Below, in pieces: positions 45,722 through 54,557 of a DNA stretch of 64,000 bases (position 1 is the first letter of the stretch; the number at the start of each line of letters is the position of its first letter). Made by a program: the position numbers and the translations under genes. The notes beneath the pieces were generated by a model. That model was not told the origin of the DNA and made no database searches. It saw only the letters and a program-made list of their open reading frames with translations. This DNA is from Alcanivoracaceae bacterium (lineage in GTDB: Bacteria; Pseudomonadota; Gammaproteobacteria; Pseudomonadales; Alcanivoracaceae). Where the stretch lies: contig JARGOL010000001.1 in NCBI GenBank assembly GCA_029212745.1, positions 167,948-231,947 on the forward strand. Direction: 5' to 3'.

Positions 45722-46457
45722 GACCACGCTCGACCAGCGCGCAGGCCACAGCGGCAGCCATGGCCCGGTAGCCATCCGCACCCGGGTGATAACCGTCCCG
45801 GGCCAGCAATGCCGGGTCGGTGAGCGCCGGGTAACTGATGTGGACGAACGCTTCCGGGGAGTGCCGCGCGAGCTGTTTCTTCACCCCGTCAAGCAGACGT
45901 GCCCGCCAGCCCACCATCAACCTGAGCGGTTGCGGCAAGGCCGTGAAACGGTGCATGGGCGGCACCGACAGCAGCACCAGCGGCGCGGGGAAACGATCAC
46001 GCAACTGTTCACGCAGGCGCAGTAACCGCCCACGGTAATGCGCCAGCCCGGTAAACGCCGTGGTGTCATTGACGCCCATGCTGAGCAGCACGGTATCGGC
46101 ATCAGGCAGCGAAGCCACAGCGAGCCCGGCACTCAGTTGATCGAGCCGGGCGCCGTTGTGGCCCACGGTATGCCAGCGAGTAACGCCACCATCCGCATCA
46201 TGCAACGCGCGCGCCAGCTCACTGGCGAGGCCCTGCTCATGCCTGTCCACACCCACGCCAGCAGCCGTGGACTCACCGATTACCAGAATGCGACGCTGTG
46301 GATCACCCGCCCCCCACTGCCCCGACGTGGCACCGGATGCCTCTGGCAGACGCAGCGTGTCACGGCGGACCCGCCTGCCTTGCCAGACCAGCACCGGAAG
46401 CAACAACACCGCGCAGAGCCAGAACAGGCCCGCTGAAAGGCGCCACCAGGTCGTCAT
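45708..46457 (-). CDS. SGNH/GDSL hydrolase with N-terminal membrane anchor
   Basis: This 249-aa protein has a hydrophobic N-terminal segment (residues 4-24), so it is anchored or secreted. The catalytic block I is VIGESTAAGVG (GES in place of GDS), and GHNGA, GVNDTT and DGYHPGADGY give blocks II, III and V. The Ser-His scheme is intact. It probably hydrolyses an ester or acyl group in the periplasm. It is 18 bases downstream of the reductase at 46476-47534. Confidence 0.83.
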   Translation of the reverse strand: MTTWWRLSAGLFWLCAVLLLPVLVWQGRRVRRDTLRLPEASGATSGQWGAGDPQRRILVIGESTAAGVGVDRHEQGLASELARALHDADGGVTRWHTVGHNGARLDQLSAGLAVASLPDADTVLLSMGVNDTTAFTGLAHYRGRLLRLREQLRDRFPAPLVLLSVPPMHRFTALPQPLRLMVGWRARLLDGVKKQLARHSPEAFVHISYPALTDPALLARDGYHPGADGYRAMAAAVACALVERGPSGP

Positions 46458-46475
46458 GATTGTGCGCGTAGCGCC

Positions 46476-47534
46476 TCAGCGCTTCTTCAGGCGCCCCGCA
46501 TCAATCAGCTGCTGGAAGAACTCCCGCAGTGACTCTTCTGCCGGCCGGTAGCGCATACCCAGCTCGCGAATGCCCTTGCTGTTGTCGGCCCGAAACGGCA
46601 CGCCCACGTTGCGGGTCACGATCCTGCGCGTCAGCGACTTGTTGGCAAAGGGACCGAACAGCCAGGCCATCGGCTTGGGCAAGCCAAATCGCGGCAACGG
46701 GTACTTGGGGAAGTGGGGACGCAACAGCTGCCCCATCTCGAGGAAATCCTTGCTCTCGGCAAAAATGATGTGGCGTCCCTGGGCGTCCGGCAGGAACGCC
46801 GCCTTCAGGTGTGCCTCTGCTACATCACGCACATCCACCAGGCCAAATGCCCAGCGTGGCGCGCCTGCCGCCATGGTGCCGTTCCCCAGTTGCTTGATCA
46901 GGCGGAAACTTTCAGAGGTGCCACGCGGATTAAGACCGGGACCGATCACCAGGGCCGGATTGATACACACGAGACGCCACCGGTCCTGCTGTTTGTTGAT
47001 CTTCCAGGCTTCTTCCTCGGCCAGCTTTTTCGAATAGCTGTAAGCCTGATGATCAAGCGACGAGGTCGTATTCCACTCTTCCTCAGTGAATTTGCCGTTG
47101 GCAGTGTTTTCCACATCGGCATTGTCGCCATAGATGGCGGCCACGCTGCTGGTCAGCACCACGCGTTCCACGGATGGCGTCTTGTTGACCTGATTGAGCA
47201 CATTGCGTGTGCCCAGCAGCGCCGGATCGACGAGATCCCTTTGCGGGTCCTTGACATCAACCACGAACGGCGAGGCGGTGTGAAAGACAATACTGCAGCC
47301 CGCCATGGCGTCGGCGAAGGCGCCGTCATCCAGAAGGTCCGCGTCAAAATAATGGATTGTCCCGGGCGCATCCTTTGCTACCAGGTCAAGGTGTGCACGC
47401 TTTTTCTCGTTACCACTGTCACGCAGCGTCGCGTGCACCGTAAGCCCCTCATCAAGCAGCCGCTTGATGATCCAGCCAGCCACATAGCCGGTTGCGCCGG
47501 TGACCATCACCGGTTTGCTGGTATCAATGTTCAT
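46476..47534 (-). CDS. NAD(P)-dependent extended SDR (dihydroflavonol reductase-like)
   Basis: This 352-aa enzyme has TGATGYVAGWI at the N-terminus, VFHTASPFVVDVKDPQ and the catalytic YSYSKKLAEE near residue 165. Its overall pattern fits the dihydroflavonol-4-reductase/3-beta-HSD group of the extended SDRs, which reduce carbonyl groups next to a ring or on long-chain substrates. Its natural substrate is unknown. It lies in a minus-strand row with the SDR at 47565 and the TetR gene at 48398. Confidence 0.84.
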   Translation of the reverse strand: MNIDTSKPVMVTGATGYVAGWIIKRLLDEGLTVHATLRDSGNEKKRAHLDLVAKDAPGTIHYFDADLLDDGAFADAMAGCSIVFHTASPFVVDVKDPQRDLVDPALLGTRNVLNQVNKTPSVERVVLTSSVAAIYGDNADVENTANGKFTEEEWNTTSSLDHQAYSYSKKLAEEEAWKINKQQDRWRLVCINPALVIGPGLNPRGTSESFRLIKQLGNGTMAAGAPRWAFGLVDVRDVAEAHLKAAFLPDAQGRHIIFAESKDFLEMGQLLRPHFPKYPLPRFGLPKPMAWLFGPFANKSLTRRIVTRNVGVPFRADNSKGIRELGMRYRPAEESLREFFQQLIDAGRLKKR

Positions 47535-47564
47535 GAGCGTACTTCTCCCTCACAGGTAAAATCA

Positions 47565-48332
47565 TCAGGCGGTCAGGCCACCGTCGACGACAATACATTC
47601 GCCGGTGGTATAGCTGGAGGCCGCAGAGACAAGGTAGAGCACCGCTGGGGCCATCTCGGCAGGCTCGGCATGGCGGTGCATGGGGATGGTTTTCACGACC
47701 TCGTCGTAAATTCCCTTGTTGTCAAACAGGGCGCCGGCAAAACGTGTTCTGGTCAGTCCAGGCAACAACGCATTGCAACGAATATTGAAGGGTGCGCATT
47801 CCTTGGCAAACGCCTTGGTCATGTTGATCACCGCCGCCTTGGTGATCGAATAAATGCCCTGCATCGGACCAGGCTGCAAGCCGTTCACCGAGGCCGTGTT
47901 GACGATGGCCCCACCGCCCTGTTCACGCATCATTCGGCCGGCATGCACAGACATGAAGAAATACCCGCGAATATTCACATCCACCGTTTTCTCGAACGCG
48001 GCAACATCGGTATCGAGAATGTGCCCCATGTACGGGTTTGCGGCGGCGTTGTTGACCAGGATGTCCAGGCGGCCGTGCTTTTCGGAGATGCAGGCGAAAG
48101 TGGCTTCGATTTGTTCCAGTTCGCCAATGTGGCAGGCCAGCGCCTCGGCACTGCCGCCGGCCTCGACAATGGCATCAGCCACTGCCTGGCATTCCGCCTG
48201 CTTGCGGCTGCTGACAATGACATGGGCGCCCTGCTCGGCAAGCAGGCGTGCGATTTCTTCGCCGATGCCGCGGCTGGCACCGGTGACAAGGGCGATCTTG
48301 CCATCAAGATCAAACAAGTGTGTTGCCATCAT
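47565..48332 (-). CDS. Short-chain dehydrogenase (DHRS4-like)
   Basis: This 255-aa SDR has TGASRGIG, VNNAAANPYMG and the catalytic YSITKAAVINMTK. The pattern resembles DHRS4-type carbonyl reductases. The Ser-Arg-Lys after the second strand (VSSRKQ) suggests NADPH use. There are two adjacent ATGs at 48332 and 48329 after GGAGAGGA. It is 30 bases upstream of the extended SDR in the same direction. Confidence 0.85.
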   Translation of the reverse strand: MMATHLFDLDGKIALVTGASRGIGEEIARLLAEQGAHVIVSSRKQAECQAVADAIVEAGGSAEALACHIGELEQIEATFACISEKHGRLDILVNNAAANPYMGHILDTDVAAFEKTVDVNIRGYFFMSVHAGRMMREQGGGAIVNTASVNGLQPGPMQGIYSITKAAVINMTKAFAKECAPFNIRCNALLPGLTRTRFAGALFDNKGIYDEVVKTIPMHRHAEPAEMAPAVLYLVSAASSYTTGECIVVDGGLTA

Positions 48333-48397
48333 TCCTCTCCATGATCACGCGTTGTTCTTGTCGCCAGTGCCGTACCTGGAAGTCCCCAGGTGCGAGA

Positions 48398-49075
48398 TCA
48401 GGCGTTGGCCCGACATTCCTCCATCAGGCCGGTAAGCGTCATACCCAGGGTGCGCCGGAACTGGCCCTCGAAGTCCGGCTGGAATGGCGCGAACTCGGGA
48501 CGTGCCATGACGGCACGCACGGTGTCTGACGGATGACACAGCGGCCACAGCCCGGCAATCAGGGCGAATGCCGGGTTGAGAAACTCCACCAGCCGGTGTG
48601 CCGGAACAGCAGGCAGCGCTGCGTGCAGGCTGTTTACCAGTCGCATGGCCAATGCCAGTGACTCCTGCTTGAACGCGAGCACGGCTTCCTCAGAGAGATT
48701 GCGCTCAAGCACCGACGCCAGCGAGCTTACCAGTGTGCACATGCGCGGCTGGCCGACAGTGGCCCGGGTCAGCGCACCCGCCACGCCGCCAACATCGTTG
48801 CTGCCCTTGAACGGAATCAGGGCGTAGTCAGCCTCATCCATCCAGTCGCGCCAGTCTCGCTCAAGAATCTTGAGGAAGATGGCCTCGCGACTTTCGAAGT
48901 AGCGGTATACCGCCGACTTGGCCAGCCCGGCCTGGCGGGCGATGGCATTCAGGCTGATGGCATCCAGCGGCTGGTCATCCAGCAAGGTTGCCGCTGCGGC
49001 CACGATCTCCTCGCGCCGCTGGGCAATTTCCTCTGGCCGCCGGGCCCGGGTAAAACACTCGCGGCATCTCGCCAA
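48398..49075 (-). CDS. TetR-family transcriptional regulator
   Basis: This 225-aa regulator starts at TTG with AGGAGG five bases upstream. The helix-turn-helix is SLNAIARQAGLAKSAVYRYFESREAIF (residues 41-67). The C-terminal ligand domain is hydrophobic and ends LMEECRANA. It is divergent from the SDR at 49264. The spacer contains two tandem palindromes over that gene's promoter, which are its likely operators. It may also control the SDR row behind it. Confidence 0.86.
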   Translation of the reverse strand: MARCRECFTRARRPEEIAQRREEIVAAAATLLDDQPLDAISLNAIARQAGLAKSAVYRYFESREAIFLKILERDWRDWMDEADYALIPFKGSNDVGGVAGALTRATVGQPRMCTLVSSLASVLERNLSEEAVLAFKQESLALAMRLVNSLHAALPAVPAHRLVEFLNPAFALIAGLWPLCHPSDTVRAVMARPEFAPFQPDFEGQFRRTLGMTLTGLMEECRANA

Positions 49076-49175
49076 ACCCGCCTCCTGGATACCTAACCTT
49101 ATGAAAGTGCTGATTTTTTCGGTGCCATATCAGCGTATTTGCGAGCCAGTGTAATGAAAACGACGCGCAAACACA

Positions 49176-49204
49176 TTGACTAATGACCAGTGGTCTCTTA
49201 ATTT
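49176..49204 (+). promoter_or_regulatory. Promoter of the SDR at 49264
   Basis: TTGACT (49176-49181) and TAATTT (49199-49204) are separated by 17 bases. One palindrome lies between them and another just downstream, so a bound repressor would block polymerase. Confidence 0.72.
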
Positions 49205-49219
49205 ACGCGACCATCGGTC
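49185..49219. promoter_or_regulatory. Tandem TetR operators
   Basis: GACCAGTGGTC (49185-49195) and GACCATCGGTC (49209-49219) are palindromes 24 bases apart. Each is followed by TCnTAAT, so the whole 18-base unit is repeated directly. They lie in the spacer between a TetR gene and its divergent SDR. Confidence 0.7.
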
Positions 49220-49263
49220 TCCTAATCAAGGGAAATCTCAAGGAAAACCAAGAGGACATGAGC

Positions 49264-50169
49264 ATGGCAAAGGTCACCTGGACCCCCGAACAGATACCGT
49301 CCCTGGACGGCAAGATCATCCTTGTCACTGGCGCCAACAGCGGCCTGGGCCTGGAATCCACCCGCCTGCTGGCCGGCCGTGGCGCCGAGGTGATCATGGC
49401 CTGCCGCAACCCGGAAAAGGGCAAGGCGGCACTGGACAGCATTCGCAAGGAACACCCGCAGGCAAACCTGACCCTGATGCCACTGGACCTGGCTGACCAG
49501 CAATCGGTAAAAGACTTCGCCGAGGCGTTCAAGGCACGCTACGATCATCTCGACATCCTGCTCAATAATGCCGGCCTGATGGCTCCGCCGCTGTCTCGCA
49601 CGAAAGACGGCTTTGAAATGCAATTCGGCACCAACCATCTGGGCCACTTTGCCCTCACCGGCCTGCTACTGGACCTGCTCGAGAAGGCGCAGGCGCCTCG
49701 CGTGGTCACGGTTTCCAGCGTGGCGCACAATTTTGGCCGCATCTACTTCGGCAACCTTAACGCTGAAAAGAGCTATTACCGCTGGACCTTCTACGGGCAG
49801 AGCAAGCTGGCCAACCTGATGTTTGCCCGTGAGCTGCATCGCCGCCTGCGCCAAAGCGGTTCCAGGATCCAGTCCATCGCGGTGCATCCAGGCTACTCCG
49901 ATACCAATCTTCAGGACGGCACCGGTTTCGCCCTGTTCAACCGCTTTTTCGCCCAACCCCAGCACATGGGTTGCTACCCGAGCGTGTATGCAGCCACATC
50001 AGCCGAGGCGAAGTCCGGCGGCTACTACGGGCCCAACGGATTTTTCGAAATTGCCGGTTACCCGGCACCGGCGCGCATGCGCAAGCTGGCCCGTGATGAG
50101 CAAGTGGCAAGACGCCTGTGGGAAACGTCAGAGGAACTCACCGGCATCCACTACCTGGACGCGGCCTGA
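49264..50169 (+). CDS. Short-chain dehydrogenase (retinol dehydrogenase-like)
   Basis: This 301-aa SDR has TGANSGLG, NNAGLMAPP and the catalytic YGQSKLANLMFA, which is the WWOX/RDH-type pattern. The Arg in ACRNPEK suggests NADPH. The ATG at 49264 was chosen because GAGG lies eight bases upstream; an ATG at 49258 is too close to it, and the frame's first ATG (49183) lies in the promoter. It is controlled by the tandem operators upstream and ends before a terminator. Confidence 0.86.
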   Translation: MAKVTWTPEQIPSLDGKIILVTGANSGLGLESTRLLAGRGAEVIMACRNPEKGKAALDSIRKEHPQANLTLMPLDLADQQSVKDFAEAFKARYDHLDILLNNAGLMAPPLSRTKDGFEMQFGTNHLGHFALTGLLLDLLEKAQAPRVVTVSSVAHNFGRIYFGNLNAEKSYYRWTFYGQSKLANLMFARELHRRLRQSGSRIQSIAVHPGYSDTNLQDGTGFALFNRFFAQPQHMGCYPSVYAATSAEAKSGGYYGPNGFFEIAGYPAPARMRKLARDEQVARRLWETSEELTGIHYLDAA

Positions 50170-50194
50170 TGCCCGGTTTTTAAACTTGATCGAT

Positions 50195-50217
50195 ACGGGG
50201 CCGCTGGCCCCGTTTTT
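50195..50217 (+). terminator. Rho-independent terminator of the SDR gene
   Basis: CGGGGCC-GCT-GGCCCCG forms a 7-bp stem followed by five T, 26 bases after the stop. Confidence 0.9.
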
Positions 50218-50249
50218 ATCCCAGGACAACGGCGTTCACCCCGACGGCT

Positions 50250-51089
50250 TCAGATGCCGGCGCGGCTGAACACCTCGAGGAACACATCCGGCTCCGGCCG
50301 CACCCGGTAGTTATCGGTAAGATCGGCAAACAGGATCACGCCACTGGCATCAGTGATCACCACCGTCGGCATGACCGTATCGCTGTCGTAACCCAACGCT
50401 TCCAGCCCCGCCGGCAGCCCGGCCTGCGCCTTGATGCCCAGCTTCTCCGCCATGCGATTGGCCGCATCAACAAGAAACGTCATGGGCGCGTCGAAGCGTT
50501 TCGCCAGCGATGCGGTTTCTGCATGGGGCTGCGGACTGATCAGCATGATCTCCACCCCCCTGTCCGCCAGCTCGCGATACTGCCCGGCAATTTCCTTGAC
50601 CTGCGCCATGCACAGCGGGCACCAGTTACCACGATAGAAGATCATCAGCATCGGCTTGCCCAGTGCGTCTGTTTCCAGCAGCGTGCCATCCGGGCGCTCG
50701 AACGCCAGTGGCGGCAGCTTTTCACCTACCACCAGAAGCGCTGACGAACGCTCGCCAAAACGGGAATACCACCACTCGTACAGGCCACTGCCACCGGCAC
50801 CGACAAGCCCGGTCCAGAACCACGGCTCGGCGGCATCGCCGCCTGTCAGCATCAGGCCGGCAAGGGCCACCAGCGACAGCACCACCACGACGCGGGTGGC
50901 GTGGGCGGTGCGCGCCACATCGGCGACCAGCAGCCAGACAAAAAACAGCGCACCCGGTAACAGGGCCAGCAACACCCAGTACCACTCCGTCGCTTTGGCA
51001 TCCGTCGCCAGCTGCCAGAGCGCGCGGCCACTGCCGACGAACAGCAGGGTGATCCAGGTCGAGATAAACACCGATTTGAGGCGATTCAT
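50250..51089 (-). CDS. Membrane-anchored AhpC/TSA-type thioredoxin-fold protein
   Basis: The ATG at 51089 has AAGGAG eight bases upstream and gives 279 aa. Three transmembrane helices occupy residues 5-110. The C-terminal domain from about residue 120 is a peroxiredoxin/thioredoxin fold with YRGNWCPLCMAQV, so a CPLC redox pair. It might reduce peroxides or protein disulfides at the membrane. It begins one base after the stop of the TetR gene, which implies one operon and control by that regulator. Confidence 0.83.
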   Translation of the reverse strand: MNRLKSVFISTWITLLFVGSGRALWQLATDAKATEWYWVLLALLPGALFFVWLLVADVARTAHATRVVVVLSLVALAGLMLTGGDAAEPWFWTGLVGAGGSGLYEWWYSRFGERSSALLVVGEKLPPLAFERPDGTLLETDALGKPMLMIFYRGNWCPLCMAQVKEIAGQYRELADRGVEIMLISPQPHAETASLAKRFDAPMTFLVDAANRMAEKLGIKAQAGLPAGLEALGYDSDTVMPTVVITDASGVILFADLTDNYRVRPEPDVFLEVFSRAGI

Positions 51090-51090
51090 G

Positions 51091-51681
51091 TCATGGCTCC
51101 TTGAATAACAGGTGCAGCAGGGGATCGATCCCCTGGCGCAGGGTTTCCGTACTGGCACCCTCACGGGCCTGCACACGCAGCCCGGTCATGGTGGTCATCA
51201 GCAGATGCGCCGCCTGGGCATCGGTGACACTGTCACTTACGCGGCCCTTTTCACGGGCCCGGGCCACCGCACCGGCAAACGCCTGCTGCATCCGGTCCAG
51301 GCGCAGGCGCGCTTCAGCAGCCAGCGACTGCTCCAGCGGCGCCAGTTCATTGACAGTGTTGACCAGCAGACAGCCCCACTGGCGCTGCGGCGCGGGCATG
51401 TTGAGCAGGCTCAGCTCGAATACCTGGCGGATGGCATCCACCGGGTCCCGGGCGCGCGTCAGCATGGCCCCCAGGTGCGCCATCAGCCGTTCGTCATAGA
51501 ACGCCATGGCCTGCTGGAAAAGGCTGCGTTTGCCACCAAAGCTGGCGTACAGACTGCCCCGGTTGATTCCCATGTCCTGCAGCAGTTGCTGGATCGTGCT
51601 GGCCGTGTAGCCGCGCTGCCAGAACACCCGCATGGCCGCGCTCAGGGCCTGGTCACGATCAAATGCCTGTGGTCTCGCCAT
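51091..51681 (-). CDS. TetR-family transcriptional regulator
   Basis: This 196-aa regulator has an N-terminal helix-turn-helix (TIQQLLQDMGINRGSLYASFGGKRSLF, residues 29-55), of the NemR/AcuR-like type with a TetR_C domain ending in LHLLFKEP. It is the first gene of the operon with the redox membrane protein. GGGAGG precedes the ATG. The divergent acnA gene is 144 bases away, but regulation of acnA is not implied. Confidence 0.88.
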   Translation of the reverse strand: MARPQAFDRDQALSAAMRVFWQRGYTASTIQQLLQDMGINRGSLYASFGGKRSLFQQAMAFYDERLMAHLGAMLTRARDPVDAIRQVFELSLLNMPAPQRQWGCLLVNTVNELAPLEQSLAAEARLRLDRMQQAFAGAVARAREKGRVSDSVTDAQAAHLLMTTMTGLRVQAREGASTETLRQGIDPLLHLLFKEP

Positions 51682-51707
51682 ACTGCCTCCCGGATGTCGA
51701 TTCCCGC

Positions 51708-51736
51708 ACAGTACCCATTCTGGAACGATCAGTCAA
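51708..51736 (-). promoter_or_regulatory. Promoter of the TetR/redox operon
   Basis: On the minus strand TTGACT (51736-51731) and TACTGT (51713-51708) are separated by 17 bases. An imperfect palindrome, GA-N2-GATC-N2-TC (51724-51735), overlaps the -35 and may be the autoregulatory operator. Confidence 0.6.
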
Positions 51737-51825
51737 AAACAAGTCCACACCTGCCCGGTTCATGATGGCCCGGTCAGGGCGTACGATGGAGGAACATTCG
51801 CCGTCACAGACAAGGAGCGCTGATC

Positions 51826-54555
51826 ATGACTGCAATCGGACGAGACAGTCTCAAGAGTGCACGATCACTGAAGGTAGACGACACCACCTACCATTACTTC
51901 GCACTCGACGCCCTGGCAGACAAGGGCTGGGGCGATCTCAACAAGCTGCCCTTCTCACTCAAGGTGCTGCTGGAAAACCTGCTGCGTTTCGAGGACGGCG
52001 ACACCGTCACCCGCGATGACATCGAGGCACTGGTGCGCTGGCCGGAAAAAGCCAGCGCCGAGCGTGAAATCGGCTACCGTCCGGCCCGCGTGCTGATGCA
52101 GGATTTCACCGGCGTCCCGGGTATCGTCGATCTGGCCGCCATGCGTGATGCCATTGCTGCCGCCGGCGGCGATCCCGACCGCATCAATCCGCTGACCCCG
52201 GTGGACCTGGTCATCGACCATTCGGTGATGGTGGATGAATTCGGCAACCCCACCGCCTTTGCCGACAACGTCGAGCGGGAATATGAGCGCAACGGCGAGC
52301 GCTACGAATTCCTGCGCTGGGGCCAGCATGCCTTCAGCAACTTCCGTGTTGTGCCACCGGGCACCGGCATCTGCCACCAGGTCAACCTGGAATACCTGGC
52401 CAAGGGTGTCTGGCAGTCCGAGAATGACGGCAAAACGTGGGCCTATCCCGATACGCTGGTGGGCACGGACAGCCACACCACCATGATCAATGGCCTCGGC
52501 GTTCTGGGCTGGGGTGTGGGCGGTATCGAGGCGGAAGCCGCCATGCTTGGCCAGCCCGTCTCCATGCTGATTCCCGAGGTTGTGGGCTTCAAGGTGACCG
52601 GCAGGCTCAACGAAGGCGTCACCGCCACCGACCTGGTGCTGACGGTGACCGAGATGCTTCGCTCGCACGGTGTGGTGGGCAAGTTTGTCGAGTTCTACGG
52701 GCCCGGCCTTGCCGACCTGACCCTGGCGGACCGCGCCACCATTGCCAACATGGCCCCGGAATACGGTGCCACCTGCGGCTTTTTCCCCATTGACGAGCGC
52801 ACCACCGAGTACATGAAGCTGTCCGGCCGCGACGAGCACACCCTTGCGTTGGTGGAAAGCTACTGCAAGGCACAGGGCCTGTGGCGGGATGACAGCAACG
52901 AGCCGGTGTTCAGCTCATCGCTGTCGCTCGACCTGTCCACCGTGGAGCCCAGCCTGGCCGGCCCGAAACGGCCCCAGGACCGGGTCGCCCTGTCCGCTGT
53001 GTCCAGTACCTTCACCGATATCCTGCAGGAACATGCACCGGACCAGGACGTCGCCGACATGCAGAGCGAGGGTGGCGCCCAGGCCGCGGTGGGAGCCAGT
53101 CATCCCGGCGATGTGCCGGTCACCATTGATGGCAGCAAACACCTGCTCAGCCACGGCGACGTGGTGATTGCCGCGATCACCTCCTGCACCAACACCTCCA
53201 ACCCGGGCGTCATGCTCGCCGCCGGCCTGGTGGCAAAAAAGGCACGCGAGAAGGGCCTGACACGCAAGGCCTGGGTAAAGACCTCACTGGCACCCGGCTC
53301 CAAAGTGGTCACCGAATACCTGGCCCAGTCCGGCCTGCAGGGTGACCTGGATGCACTGGGCTTTAACCTGGTGGGCTATGGCTGCACCACCTGTATCGGC
53401 AACTCCGGACCGTTGCCCGAAGCGATCGAAAAAGGCATTCATGAGGGCGACCTCGTGGTGGCATCGGTGCTGTCGGGCAACCGCAACTTCGAAGGGCGCG
53501 TGCACCAGAGCGTAAAGACAAACTGGCTGGCGTCGCCGCCGCTGGTGGTGGCTTTTGCCCTGGCAGGCACAGTGCGCATCGACTTTGGCAAGGACGCCAT
53601 CGGCAAGGACAATGACGGCAAACCGGTGTACCTGAAGGATATCTGGCCGAGCAACGACGAAATCCAGCAGGCGCTGCAATCAGTCACTGGAGAAATGTTC
53701 CGCAGCCAGTACGCTTCCGTGTTCGACGGCGACGAACAATGGCGCTCACTGCCCGTGCCCGAGTCACAGACCTACGCCTGGAAAAAGACATCCACGTACA
53801 TCCAGCACCCGCCCTTCTTCGACGGACTGGACAGCACGGTGCCTGACATCAAGCCGGTAAATGGCGCGCGCATACTCGCCCTGCTGGGCGACTCCATCAC
53901 CACCGACCACATCTCCCCCGCGGGAGCAATCAAGGCGGACAGCCCGGCCGGCCACTACCTGCAGGGCCATGGCATTGAGCCCATCGACTTCAACAGTTAC
54001 GGCTCACGCCGGGGTAATCATGAAGTGATGATGCGTGGCACCTTTGCCAACATCCGCATTCGCAATGAAATGGTGCCCGAGATTGAGGGTGGCTTTACCC
54101 GGCACATTCCCGGTGACGAAACCCTGCCGATCTACGGCGCCGCCATGCGTTACGTCAAAGACAAAATTCCCACTGTCGTCATTGCCGGCAAGGAATACGG
54201 CACCGGCTCAAGCCGGGACTGGGCCGCCAAGGGCACCAACCTCCTTGGTGTGAAGGCAGTGATTGCGGAAAGTTTCGAGCGTATCCACCGCTCCAACCTG
54301 ATTGGCATGGGCGTGCTGCCACTGCAGTTCCCTGAGGGCACCACCCGCAAGACGCTGGGACTGGATGGCACCGAAACCGTGGACATTCCTGACCTGGACA
54401 ACAGCCTGTCCGCCCGGCAGACAGTGACCATTACCATCCACCAGGGCAAGGACACCCACACCATTGACTGCCTGTGCCGGCTCGACACCGGCACCGAGGT
54501 CACCTATTACCGCCACGGCGGCATCCTGCACTACGTGTTGCGTGAAATGATGTGA
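51826..54555 (+). CDS. acnA: Aconitate hydratase A
   Basis: This 909-aa enzyme interconverts citrate and isocitrate in the TCA cycle and holds a [4Fe-4S] cluster. SCTNTSNP carries one cluster Cys and [14 protein letters not shown] the CxxC pair. The swivel domain ([20 protein letters not shown] and [13 protein letters not shown]) is complete. The length fits the AcnA/IRP family (about 890). The gene is single, with AAGGAG before the ATG. Confidence 0.96.
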   Translation: MTAIGRDSLKSARSLKVDDTTYHYFALDALADKGWGDLNKLPFSLKVLLENLLRFEDGDTVTRDDIEALVRWPEKASAEREIGYRPARVLMQDFTGVPGIVDLAAMRDAIAAAGGDPDRINPLTPVDLVIDHSVMVDEFGNPTAFADNVEREYERNGERYEFLRWGQHAFSNFRVVPPGTGICHQVNLEYLAKGVWQSENDGKTWAYPDTLVGTDSHTTMINGLGVLGWGVGGIEAEAAMLGQPVSMLIPEVVGFKVTGRLNEGVTATDLVLTVTEMLRSHGVVGKFVEFYGPGLADLTLADRATIANMAPEYGATCGFFPIDERTTEYMKLSGRDEHTLALVESYCKAQGLWRDDSNEPVFSSSLSLDLSTVEPSLAGPKRPQDRVALSAVSSTFTDILQEHAPDQDVADMQSEGGAQAAVGASHPGDVPVTIDGSKHLLSHGDVVIAAITSCTNTSNPGVMLAAGLVAKKAREKGLTRKAWVKTSLAPGSKVVTEYLAQSGLQGDLDALGFNLVGYGCTTCIGNSGPLPEAIEKGIHEGDLVVASVLSGNRNFEGRVHQSVKTNWLASPPLVVAFALAGTVRIDFGKDAIGKDNDGKPVYLKDIWPSNDEIQQALQSVTGEMFRSQYASVFDGDEQWRSLPVPESQTYAWKKTSTYIQHPPFFDGLDSTVPDIKPVNGARILALLGDSITTDHISPAGAIKADSPAGHYLQGHGIEPIDFNSYGSRRGNHEVMMRGTFANIRIRNEMVPEIEGGFTRHIPGDETLPIYGAAMRYVKDKIPTVVIAGKEYGTGSSRDWAAKGTNLLGVKAVIAESFERIHRSNLIGMGVLPLQFPEGTTRKTLGLDGTETVDIPDLDNSLSARQTVTITIHQGKDTHTIDCLCRLDTGTEVTYYRHGGILHYVLREMM

Positions 54556-54557
54556 GC

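Noticed and set aside
46713-48344. Plus-strand open frame of 543 codons across two SDR genes
   Set aside because: It is antisense to two clear dehydrogenase genes, has no family features, and long shadow frames are expected at this GC content.
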